A stretch of 23,179 nucleotides of DNA, taken from assembly GCA_964575715.1 (NCBI GenBank), contig CAZNSG010000020.1, forward strand, positions 1 through 23,179, read 5' to 3'. Shown here in pieces: positions 16,535-23,019 of the stretch. How positions within the stretch are numbered: position 1 is the stretch's first letter; each line of letters begins with the position of its first letter. This DNA is from PNAI01 sp964575715 (GTDB lineage: Bacteria; Pseudomonadota; Alphaproteobacteria; Rhizobiales; Xanthobacteraceae). Both the position numbers and the translations under genes were made by a program. A model generated the notes under the pieces. The model was not told the origin of the DNA. It searched no databases and worked only from the letters and a program-made list of their open reading frames with translations.

Positions 16535-17506
16535 CTAATCGATGGTCTCCAGCGTGCGCTTGAGGGTCTGGCGCGAGGTTGCCACTGTCACGGCGGCGAT
16601 CAGCACGATCAGAACGAGAACCGCGATATAGCCTTCGAGCCCGATCGAAAAAGTGCCGAACAGAAGGACGAACTGATCGCTGGCATTCGAGCCCAGAATC
16701 CAGTCGCGCGCAAATCCCGCCAGCGCAAAAAGCCCGATCGCCGCGCCCCCGCCGATCGCGCCGCCTTCGAGACCGAGCACCAGGAAATGGCGCTGGAACT
16801 GACCGGCGATGAACCCATCCTTGGCCCCGATGAAATGCAGCACTTCGACGATTGGACGGTTGGTCGCCATGGCGCCCCGGGTCGCGAACACGACCGAAAG
16901 AACGGTCGCAACCAACATCAGCACGAGTATGCCAATGCCGCCGATCACCGAGGTGTGCGCCATGGCGCGCATCCGATCGATCCAGGCGCGGTGATTGTCG
17001 AGGTTGGCGCCCGCGACCTGGTCGATGAGCAACTGCCGCAGTTTCGCGAGATTGGGTGCCGCACCCGGCACAACCCGCACCACGATCAGCCGCGGCACCG
17101 GTAAATCGTCGACCGCCAAGCCCGCGCCCAGCCATGGCTCGAGCAGGCGCGCCGACTCAGCCTTGGAATAAGGCCGCACGTCTGCGATGCCGGGAAACGT
17201 CCGCGCGATCTCGACGGCACGGCCGACCTCTGCCTCGATGTCGCCGCCCTCGAGCGGGCGAACCTGGATGGTGATTTCGCGTGCCACCTCCGACTGCCAT
17301 TCATTCGCGGTGGCACGCACCAGCATGACCGCACCGGTGGTCAGCGAGGCAAGAAATGCCATGATGGCAATCACGGCTACCAGCGCGCGGCCCGCGATCG
17401 AATTCTTCGGCACGATCGGCGCGTCGTTGCGCGACAACAGGCGCAGGAACCGCGATGGCGCGGTCAGTTCGTCATCCGGCCGCTGATCGGTCATGGCTTT
17501 GCTCAT
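16535..17506 (-). CDS. ftsX: Cell division protein FtsX
   Basis: A 323-residue membrane component of the FtsEX complex, which couples cytoplasmic ATP hydrolysis to activation of periplasmic peptidoglycan hydrolases at the septum. One N-terminal transmembrane helix (about residues 38-67) is followed by a periplasmic loop of about 100 residues. Three C-terminal helices follow (about 167-194, 232-255 and 290-312), the FtsX/MacB-type topology. An extended charged cytoplasmic N-terminus (MSKAMTDQRPDDEL) is present. The ATG at 17506 overlaps the ftsE stop as ATGA, so translation is coupled. No EnvC-type partner is adjacent. Confidence 0.93.
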   Translation of the reverse strand: MSKAMTDQRPDDELTAPSRFLRLLSRNDAPIVPKNSIAGRALVAVIAIMAFLASLTTGAVMLVRATANEWQSEVAREITIQVRPLEGGDIEAEVGRAVEIARTFPGIADVRPYSKAESARLLEPWLGAGLAVDDLPVPRLIVVRVVPGAAPNLAKLRQLLIDQVAGANLDNHRAWIDRMRAMAHTSVIGGIGILVLMLVATVLSVVFATRGAMATNRPIVEVLHFIGAKDGFIAGQFQRHFLVLGLEGGAIGGGAAIGLFALAGFARDWILGSNASDQFVLLFGTFSIGLEGYIAVLVLIVLIAAVTVATSRQTLKRTLETID

Positions 17507-18162
17507 TCGTAGACATGCAGCCGGCCGTCGTGCAGAACGAGGCGGCGGGCGTTGTATTCATCCATCAGTCCGATATCGTGGGTCGCGATCACCACCGAAG
17601 TCCCCGACTTGTTGAGCTCGACGAACAACCGCAGCAGCCGTTGTGCGAGCGTCGGATCGACATTGCCGGTAGGCTCGTCGGCGAGCAAGAGTTGCGGCCG
17701 CGCGATCACCGCCCGGGCGATGGCCGCGCGTTGTTTCTCGCCGCCCGAAAGCACCGGCGGCAGCGCCCAGATGCGTTCGCCGAGTCCGACCCAATCGAGC
17801 AGCTCCAACACCTCGCCGCGATAGCTTTCTTCCTCCATGCCCATGACCCGAAACGGCAGCGCGACGTTCTCGTAGGTGGTCATGTGATCGAGCAGCCGGA
17901 AGTCCTGGAACACGATGCCAATCCGGCGCCGCAGCAGTGCCAAATCGTCCTTGCTCACCGTGGCCACGTCCTGGTCGAACATGGTGATCAGCCCGCGCGT
18001 CGGCTTGAGCGAGAGAAACATCAGCCGTAAGAGCGAGGTCTTGCCGGCGCCGGACGGGCCGGTGAGAAACTGAAATGAATGCGGCGCGATTTCGAAACTG
18101 AGGTCGCGCAGTACCTCAGGACCGAGCCCATAGCGCAAGCCCACGTTTTCGAATCGGACCAC
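17503..18162 (-). CDS. ftsE: Cell division ATP-binding protein FtsE
   Basis: A 219-residue ABC ATPase, the cytoplasmic partner of FtsX. Walker A is GPSGAGKTS (K41), the signature is LSGGEKQRAAIARA, Walker B is LLLADEPTGNVD and the switch histidine lies in VIATHD. FQDFRLLDHMTTYENVALPFRV is typical of FtsE. I chose the GTG at 18162 (translated MVRFENVGLRY), with AGAGGA 9 nt upstream, which matches where FtsE proteins begin; the frame stays open to 18189. It is the first gene of the ftsE-ftsX-ydcF-plsC operon and divergent from the zinc-ribbon/cpdR pair, sharing a 278-bp regulatory region with a CtrA-type box. Confidence 0.95.
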   Translation of the reverse strand: MVRFENVGLRYGLGPEVLRDLSFEIAPHSFQFLTGPSGAGKTSLLRLMFLSLKPTRGLITMFDQDVATVSKDDLALLRRRIGIVFQDFRLLDHMTTYENVALPFRVMGMEEESYRGEVLELLDWVGLGERIWALPPVLSGGEKQRAAIARAVIARPQLLLADEPTGNVDPTLAQRLLRLFVELNKSGTSVVIATHDIGLMDEYNARRLVLHDGRLHVYE

Positions 18163-18313
18163 GTTGCAAAGTCCTCTTTCGCAGGTCACGCCCGCGGATG
18201 ATCGATGGCCACAATGCGCCGGGCCGCCCGCAGGCGCCGCTTAGGTTTTTGGACCGAATCGCCCCCGACAGGATAGCGGAACGTAAGCCCCAATCGGCCC
18301 GCGGCCCGCGCCG

Positions 18314-18328
18314 TTAACCCCTCATTAA
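18314..18328. promoter_or_regulatory. Full CtrA-type binding site (TTAA-N7-TTAA)
   Basis: TTAA at 18314-18317 and TTAA at 18325-18328 are separated by exactly seven bases (CCCCTCA), the consensus for the cell-cycle regulator CtrA in Alphaproteobacteria. It lies between ftsE (start 152 bp to the left) and the zinc-ribbon/cpdR pair (start 113 bp to the right). A further GTTAAC palindrome sits near 18386. Binding itself is inferred. Confidence 0.6.
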
Positions 18329-18440
18329 CCTCCGGTACCCCAGCGTTTGCGGGATTCACCTGCGTCCACATGGTTTCCGATCCGTTAACGGACTCAAAGT
18401 TATGGTCCCGACGGAAAAAGGATCTTCCACAGTTCACCCC

Positions 18441-19343
18441 ATGTTGCTGGCCTGTCCAAACTGCGCAACCACGTTTGAGGTGAGCGCCGCCGTGGTCGGC
18501 GAGGGCGGGCGCTCGTTGCGCTGCGCGCGCTGCCATGTGGTTTGGTACGCAACCCAGGCGCAAGAACTGGTGGTCGCGGGGCAACCCGCTGAGGCCGTTG
18601 CCGCGGCCCAAACCGAACCCCCCGCCGCCATCAGCATCGCTGTAACCGCAATGGCTTCCGCATCGGCTGTGCCAGAGGCGGCCGCCAGCGACCTGTCCGC
18701 CGCATTTACCGCGTATGACTCTCCCGAACAGACCATCGCGGCGGAGAATTCGGCTCCCGTCATTGATGCGCCGCCCATCGTACCGGCGGCACCAGAGCTC
18801 GCGCCAGGCACAACGACGCTTGCCGCCCGCGGCGAGGACATCGAAACCTTCGCACGCCGCCGCGCCGAATCCGCGGACGCGCGTTCGCGCCGCCTGCGCG
18901 CGCAATTCGGCCCGCCGGCGGTAATCCTGATCCTGGCACTTATCATCACGGCGCTGGTGGCATGGCGCGCGGGCATCGTGCGGTTGGCGCCGCAGATGGC
19001 TTCGCTCTACGGCTCGATCGGGCTGCCGGTGAATCTGCGCGAGCTTGTCTTTGGCACCGTCAGGACCGTCAAAGAAGCGCGCGAAGGCGTGCCGGTGCTG
19101 CTGGTCGAAGGCAGCATCATGAGCACGTCCAAGCATCCGGTGGAGGTGCCGCGCCTGCGCTTTGCGCTGCGCAACCAAGCCGGACAAGAAATCTATTCCT
19201 GGACCGCGATGCCGGAGCAATCGATCCTGGCACCCGGCGAAACTTTGCCTTTCCGCTCGCGTCTCGCCTCCCCACCGAGCGAAGGGCATGACGTGGTTGT
19301 GCGTTTCTTCACCCGGCGGGATGCAATCGAGGCAGCGCGCTGA
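18441..19343 (+). CDS. Zinc-ribbon (MJ0042) and DUF3426 membrane protein
   Basis: A 300-residue protein of unknown function. The N-terminus is a four-cysteine zinc ribbon, CPNC...CARC (C5, C8, C28, C31), of the MJ0042/zinc_ribbon_5 type. An Ala/Pro/Glu-rich, low-complexity linker (about 45-150) leads to a transmembrane helix at about residues 160-178 (VILILALIITALVAW). A C-terminal DUF3426-like domain, probably periplasmic, contains VEGSIMSTSKHPVEVPRL and SWTAMPEQSILAPGE. I chose the ATG at 18441, since homologous zinc ribbons begin ML-x-CPNC; an ATG at 18402 is possible. It ends 7 bp before cpdR, so the two form one unit behind the CtrA-type box. Confidence 0.85.
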   Translation: MLLACPNCATTFEVSAAVVGEGGRSLRCARCHVVWYATQAQELVVAGQPAEAVAAAQTEPPAAISIAVTAMASASAVPEAAASDLSAAFTAYDSPEQTIAAENSAPVIDAPPIVPAAPELAPGTTTLAARGEDIETFARRRAESADARSRRLRAQFGPPAVILILALIITALVAWRAGIVRLAPQMASLYGSIGLPVNLRELVFGTVRTVKEAREGVPVLLVEGSIMSTSKHPVEVPRLRFALRNQAGQEIYSWTAMPEQSILAPGETLPFRSRLASPPSEGHDVVVRFFTRRDAIEAAR

Positions 19344-19350
19344 GGACAAT

Positions 19351-19734
19351 ATGGTCGCAAGAATTCTGATCGCCGAGGATGAAGCAACAGTGCGTGCGCT
19401 GGTCACGCGCGCGCTCACGCAGGACGGCCATGACGTGGTGACCACCGCCGACGGCAGCGAAGCGCTCGAAGCGTTCACGCAGGCGAAAAAGCCGTTCGAT
19501 CTGCTGCTTACCGACATCAAGATGCCGGTGATGGACGGGCTCGCACTGGCGATGGCGGTGGCGCGCGACGATCCCTCGCTGCCGATCCTGCTGATGACCG
19601 GCTATGCCGACCAGCGCGAGCGCGCGTCGGGCCTCGATGCGCTGATCCACGACGTGATCGCCAAGCCGTTCACGCTGTACGAAATCCAGAGTGCGGTCGC
19701 CGGCGCGCTTGGCGCCGCGCCGCGGCGCGTTTAG
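19351..19734 (+). CDS. cpdR: CpdR-like single-domain response regulator
   Basis: A 127-residue receiver domain with no output domain. Acidic pocket E9/D10, phospho-acceptor D55 (LLLTDIKMPVMDG), T83 (LLMTGYA) and K105 (IAKPFT) are all present, so it should be phosphorylated. In Caulobacter and rhizobia, unphosphorylated CpdR primes the ClpXP protease for degradation of cell-cycle proteins and, through adaptors, CtrA. The TGYADQRERA segment and C-terminal KPFTLYEIQ match that family. The ATG at 19351 has GAGGA 5 nt upstream and sits 7 bp after the zinc-ribbon gene. The assignment as CpdR rather than another single-domain regulator rests on length, similarity and context. Confidence 0.8.
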   Translation: MVARILIAEDEATVRALVTRALTQDGHDVVTTADGSEALEAFTQAKKPFDLLLTDIKMPVMDGLALAMAVARDDPSLPILLMTGYADQRERASGLDALIHDVIAKPFTLYEIQSAVAGALGAAPRRV

Positions 19735-19773
19735 CGAAGGCGGAAGCATGCCCACCCAACTGCGCTCACTCCG

Positions 19774-19868
19774 CCTCATCCTTTGGAGCGGTCCGCAGGA
19801 CCGCGTCTCGAAGGATGGGGCGGCCTCGTGCTTCGAGACGTGCGCTTCGCGCACTCCTCAGCATGAGG
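19774..19868. repeat. Palindromic intergenic element, copy 1 (four-way junction fold)
   Basis: A 95-bp element. The outer arms CCTCATCCTTTGGAG / CTCCTCAGCATGAGG pair at 12 of 15 positions. They enclose three hairpins: GCGGTCC-GCA-GGACCGC (19788-19804), CGTCTCGAAG...CTTCGAGACG (19804-19840, 17-nt loop) and GTGCGC-TTC-GCGCAC (19840-19854). It lies 39 bp after cpdR. A second element with the same plan is at 21482-21577. It resembles the REP-like palindromes scattered between genes in Bradyrhizobium-group genomes. Confidence 0.85.
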
Positions 19869-19908
19869 CCAGAAAAGCGATTGCAGCAAGTGTCGGGTTG
19901 CGCGCGGA

Positions 19909-20004
19909 ATGAATGTTTTGCCGGAGCGGCCCGCGCCCAGGCCGCGCGAACCCAACGTGCTAACCGACATCGACCGCCGAATTTTGGACAAATATTTCGG
20001 CTGA
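19909..20004 (+). CDS. Small ORF of 31 codons immediately before rlpA
   Basis: ATG at 19909 to TGA at 20002-20004, in the same frame as rlpA and ending 9 bp before its ATG. The product has a Pro/Arg-rich first half (PERPAPRPREP) and a second half NVLTDIDRRILDKYFG that would form an amphipathic helix and recalls the first helix of Lrp/AsnC-type regulators (a resemblance only). No strong ribosome binding site is seen. It could be a leader peptide coupled to rlpA, the remnant of a longer gene, or non-coding. Confidence 0.3.
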   Translation: MNVLPERPAPRPREPNVLTDIDRRILDKYFG

Positions 20005-20013
20005 AGTGCCGTC

Positions 20014-20454
20014 ATGCGTGTGCGGGTTATCGCTGTTACATTGTTGCTGGCTGGGTTGATCGATTTGCGGTCGGGAGCTGCGCAATCGATCGATTCCGGC
20101 ATTGCGCCCGCCGCGAAATTGCCAAGTCGCGGCTTTGATTGGTTCTTCGCTCAAGCAAAACCCAAATTCCAATGCGACGGAAAACAGGTGGCCGCGACCT
20201 GGTATGCCTCCGGACGCCTCACCGCGAGCGGCGAAGTCTTCAACCCGGACGGCTACACCGCCGCGCATCGTAGCCTGCCGTTCGGCTCGCAAGTGACGGT
20301 GACCAATCCACGCAACGGAAAATCCATCGCCGTGGTCATCAACGACCGTGGCCCCTTTACGAAAGGCGTGACGCTCGATCTCGCCCGCGGCGCGGCGCGT
20401 GCCATCGGCATGAAGGACACGCAATGGGTTTGCATGTCCGAAGCAAGCCGGTAA
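20014..20454 (+). CDS. rlpA: RlpA-like septal ring lytic transglycosylase family protein
   Basis: A 146-residue exported protein with a signal peptide (about residues 1-23, ending GAA) and a double-psi beta-barrel. Key segments are TASGEVFNPDGYTAAHRSLPFG (the conserved GE at 73-74 and TAAH), VTVTN, VVINDRGPF (D111) and LDLARGAARAIGM, all hallmarks of RlpA. Full-length RlpA proteins have an extra SPOR domain, absent here, so this is the short form. The signal peptide lacks a clear lipobox. RlpA proteins cleave denuded glycan strands at division sites. The start at 20014 has only a weak GAAG-type site upstream. It is convergent with the Bug gene. Confidence 0.85.
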   Translation: MRVRVIAVTLLLAGLIDLRSGAAQSIDSGIAPAAKLPSRGFDWFFAQAKPKFQCDGKQVAATWYASGRLTASGEVFNPDGYTAAHRSLPFGSQVTVTNPRNGKSIAVVINDRGPFTKGVTLDLARGAARAIGMKDTQWVCMSEASR

Positions 20455-20471
20455 ATCCGGTATTCCGGATT
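20454..20471. terminator. Hairpin between convergent rlpA and Bug genes
   Basis: A perfect 7-bp stem AATCCGG-TATT-CCGGATT overlaps the last base of the rlpA stop codon and lies 14 bp beyond the Bug gene stop. No long T-run follows on either strand (TTTAC on the minus side), so it could be a weak bidirectional terminator or just a 3'-end stabilising hairpin. Confidence 0.35.
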
Positions 20472-20485
20472 GCTGGTGCGGCGCA

Positions 20486-21454
20486 TCAATTCCCCAGCTT
20501 GATCCCCGCCTGCTTGACCAGTTCCAGCCATTTCGCCACGTCGGCATTCACGAACGAGGCGAATTGCGCGGGTAAATTCGGCGCGGGCTCGGCGCCCTGC
20601 TCGGCCAGCCGTTTTTTGAGATCGTCGGAATTGAGCACGCCGCGCACGTCCGCGCTGATCCGCGCGACAACGGCCGGCGGCGTCGTCCCCGGCGCGAACA
20701 AGCCGAACCAGCCGAGCGAATCGTATTTGGGCAGGCCCGACTCCGCGATGGTCGGATAATCCGGGAACAGCGCCGAGCGCGCGGCCCCCGTGGTCCCGAT
20801 CACCCGCTGCGTGCCGGCGGCGATGTGCGGAGTCACGGTTATGGCGGGCGCGAACAACAGCTTGATCCGGCCGCCGAGCAGATCGGGCACCGCCGCTCCC
20901 ATGCCGCGATAGGGCACGTGCAGCATTTCGATGCCGGCCATCTGCGCGAACAGCGCGCCGGAAAGATGCGACGCCGCGCCCGCGCCCGACGAGCCGTACG
21001 ACAGCGTGCCGGGATTTTTCTTGGCATAGTCGATCAGCTCGGCGGCATTCTTCGCCGGAACCGAAGGATGCGCGACCAGAATGTAGGGCGGCGCCGACAC
21101 CAGCGTGACCGGCGCCAGATCGCGCGTGATTTCGAACGGCTCAGGGCTATTGGTGGCGAGCGACATGATGGCGCTGGTCGCCGCCATCAGCAGCGTGTGG
21201 CCATCGCCGGGCGAGGCGATCACCGCGCGCGTGCCGATCAGGCCCGCAGCTCCCGATCTATTCTCCACAATCACGGTCTGGCCCCATAGCGTTTGCAACT
21301 GTGTGCTCATGGCGCGCGCCAGAATGTCGGTGCCGCCGCCCGGCGCCGCCGGCACGACGATGCGGATCAGCGCGCCGGGAAATGTTTGCGCGAACGCGGG
21401 CAGCGCTGCGCTCGCGAGCAGCGACGCGAGCAGGAATTTTCGCCGTGAGATCAT
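20486..21454 (-). CDS. Bug-family (TctC-type) periplasmic solute-binding protein
   Basis: A 322-residue exported binding protein of the tripartite tricarboxylate transporter receptor (Bug) family. The signal sequence begins MISRRKFLLASLLASAALPAFA; the twin arginines followed by KFLL leave Tat export possible. Family marks are RIVVPAAPGGGTDILAR, VENRSGAAGLIGT, the SYGSSGAGAASHLSGALF loop and HVPYRGMGAAVPDLLGG. The ligand is likely a small carboxylate or amide but cannot be assigned. The ATG at 21454 has AGGAG upstream. No TctA/TctB membrane genes are nearby, so it is an orphan receptor, as is common for this family. A palindromic element fills the gap between it and truA. Confidence 0.93.
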   Translation of the reverse strand: MISRRKFLLASLLASAALPAFAQTFPGALIRIVVPAAPGGGTDILARAMSTQLQTLWGQTVIVENRSGAAGLIGTRAVIASPGDGHTLLMAATSAIMSLATNSPEPFEITRDLAPVTLVSAPPYILVAHPSVPAKNAAELIDYAKKNPGTLSYGSSGAGAASHLSGALFAQMAGIEMLHVPYRGMGAAVPDLLGGRIKLLFAPAITVTPHIAAGTQRVIGTTGAARSALFPDYPTIAESGLPKYDSLGWFGLFAPGTTPPAVVARISADVRGVLNSDDLKKRLAEQGAEPAPNLPAQFASFVNADVAKWLELVKQAGIKLGN

Positions 21455-21481
21455 GGTCCGACTCCTGTTACGCTCTCATGT

Positions 21482-21577
21482 CGTCACCCTGAGGTGCGAG
21501 ACCGCGAAGCGGTCGAGCCTCGAAGGGTGCCGTCATCCTTCGAGGCTCGGGCTTCGCCCTCGCACCTCAGGATGACG
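21482..21577. repeat. Palindromic intergenic element, copy 2 (four-way junction fold)
   Basis: A 96-bp element. The outer arms at 21482-21500 and 21559-21577 (CGTCACCCTGAGGTGCGAG) pair over 19 positions with a single exception, which is a G-U pair in a minus-strand transcript. Inside are three hairpins: GACCGC-GAA-GCGGTC, a 13-bp perfect central stem CGAGCCTCGAAGG/CCTTCGAGGCTCG that can extend to 16 bp, and GGGC-TTC-GCCC. It occupies most of the truA-Bug gap, starting 12 bp after the truA stop codon. It shares the plan and orientation of copy 1 at 19774-19868, with different stem sequences. Confidence 0.9.
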
Positions 21578-21589
21578 ATAATCAATCCC

Positions 21590-22327
21590 TCAATACTCCA
21601 CCCGCACCAGATAAAGCCCCTCCGCCGGCGCCACCGGCCCGCAGCTTGAGCGGTCGCGCGCGGCAAGCGCACGCGCCAGATCGGAGGCTTGCCATTTGCC
21701 CTCGCCCACCTGCACCAGCGAGCCAACCATGGAGCGCACCTGATGATGCAGGAACGAGCGCGCCACCGCAATGATGCGAATCTCGTCGCCGCTGCGTTCC
21801 ACAGCGAGCCGGTCAAGGGTTTTGACCGGCGATTTGGCCTGGCATTCAGCGGCACGGAAGGTGGTGAAGTCATGCTTGCCGATAAGGCACTGCGCGGCCG
21901 TGTGCATGGCCGCGGCATCGAGCGGGCGCGCGATACGCCAGGCGCGCTGACGCTCGAGCGCCAGATCGGCCCGGCGATTGACGATGCGAAAGAGATAATG
22001 CCGCCCGATCGCGGAGAAGCGCGCCTCGAATGTCTCCGGCACTTTTTCGGCCGCGACGATCGCCACCGGATGCGGGCGCAGATGAGCGTTGAGCGCGTCG
22101 CATATGGTGTCCGTATCGCGCTCAGCGTTCAGATCGAAATGCGCCACTTGACCCAGCGCGTGCACGCCGGCGTCGGTGCGGCCGGCGCCCTGCACCGCTA
22201 CCTTCTCGCCGGTGAAGGCTGCGATCGCCGCAACGATGAGCCCTTGCACGGAAGCGCCGTTGTCCTGGATCTGCCAGCCCACGAATGGCGTGCCGTCGTA
22301 TTCAATGGTAATTTTATAGCGCGGCAC
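21590..22327 (-). CDS. truA: tRNA pseudouridine(38-40) synthase TruA
   Basis: A 245-residue enzyme that isomerises uridines 38-40 in the anticodon arm of tRNAs. The catalytic aspartate is D52 in GAGRTDAGVHA. Other family segments are IEYDGTPFVGWQIQ, NAHLRPHPVAI, FSAIGRHYLFRI, GKHDFTTFRA and FLHHQVRSMVGSLVQVGEGK. The length is normal. It starts with GTG at 22327, with GAGG about 9 nt upstream. In many relatives truA follows def-fmt; here it is alone, divergent from the flavin-type gene and followed by the palindromic element and the Bug gene. Confidence 0.96.
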   Translation of the reverse strand: MPRYKITIEYDGTPFVGWQIQDNGASVQGLIVAAIAAFTGEKVAVQGAGRTDAGVHALGQVAHFDLNAERDTDTICDALNAHLRPHPVAIVAAEKVPETFEARFSAIGRHYLFRIVNRRADLALERQRAWRIARPLDAAAMHTAAQCLIGKHDFTTFRAAECQAKSPVKTLDRLAVERSGDEIRIIAVARSFLHHQVRSMVGSLVQVGEGKWQASDLARALAARDRSSCGPVAPAEGLYLVRVEY

Positions 22328-22328
22328 G

Positions 22329-22346
22329 TTGATTTACCTCAATCAA
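22329..22346. promoter_or_regulatory. Inverted repeat covering the truA ribosome binding site
   Basis: TTGATT and AATCAA (6-bp perfect inverted repeat, 6-bp spacer) lie in the 68-bp gap between divergent truA and the pyridoxamine-oxidase-fold gene. On the minus strand the loop holds GAGG, the likely truA ribosome binding site. It could be a protein-binding operator or a weak RNA hairpin. Confidence 0.35.
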
Positions 22347-22395
22347 GCCAATTCGCTATTCTCTACAAATTCATCAAGCGGCGGAGAAGGTTGCC

Positions 22396-22908
22396 ATGAA
22401 GCGCGAGTACAAGCGACAAGTTATCGAGCTGCTCGACCAGCATCGCATCATGACGATCGCGACCAACCGGGCGGACGGCTGGCCGCAGGCAACGGTGGTC
22501 GGATATGCCAACGATGGCCTCATCATCTACTGCATGGTGACGCGCGACAGCCAGAAGTTCGCCAACATCATGCGCGATCCGCGGGTCTCAATCGCCATCG
22601 CCCACGATTATCCGCAGCCGCTGCAGATCAGGGGGCTGTCGCTGGCGGGACGCGTGGTCGAGGCCGCCGATCAGGGTGAGATCGATCACGTCGCAAGCAT
22701 TCTCCTGCGCCGATATCCTGAATACAAGATCATGCCGCGGCCGAATCCGGCCACCGTGCCGATGCTGCGGATCACGCCGGAGATCGTTTCGGTTCTCGAT
22801 TATTCCAAAGGCTTCGGCCACGCCGACCTGGTGCGGGTGACCGATAACGACCTCGCCGAATATATCGAATCGCGCCGCCATCATTGGGCCGGGAACCACG
22901 CCATGTGA
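22396..22908 (+). CDS. Pyridoxamine 5'-phosphate oxidase-fold (FMN/F420-binding-like) protein
   Basis: A 170-residue split-barrel flavin-binding protein of the PNPOx-like superfamily. Residues 13-50 (LDQHRIMTIATN.ADGWPQATVVGYANDGLIIYC) form the typical first strands, followed by SQKFANIMRDPRVSIAI and LSLAGRVVEA. The C-terminal VLDYSKGFGHADLVRV is characteristic of a subgroup of general-stress-type proteins. The flavin-type cofactor and substrate are unknown; it is not PdxH itself, because the PLP-site sequences are lacking. The ATG at 22396 is preceded by GGAGAAGG. It is divergent from truA. No terminator was seen after it. Confidence 0.85.
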   Translation: MKREYKRQVIELLDQHRIMTIATNRADGWPQATVVGYANDGLIIYCMVTRDSQKFANIMRDPRVSIAIAHDYPQPLQIRGLSLAGRVVEAADQGEIDHVASILLRRYPEYKIMPRPNPATVPMLRITPEIVSVLDYSKGFGHADLVRVTDNDLAEYIESRRHHWAGNHAM

Positions 22909-23019
22909 TCCGAAATCCGGTTGATCGGTTCGCGGCGCGAAATAACCCGTCGTCTCGTAATTACAGCCGCAGGCATCGCAATTCCATTAATGGCGGATAC
23001 AATGCTCCTTGAAATACCC
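22909..23019. other. Non-coding region after the PNPOx-fold gene
   Basis: No open frame with a plausible start or product and no clear terminator. It is continuous with the group II intron-like segment to the right, so the left boundary of that element may lie in here. Confidence 0.3.
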
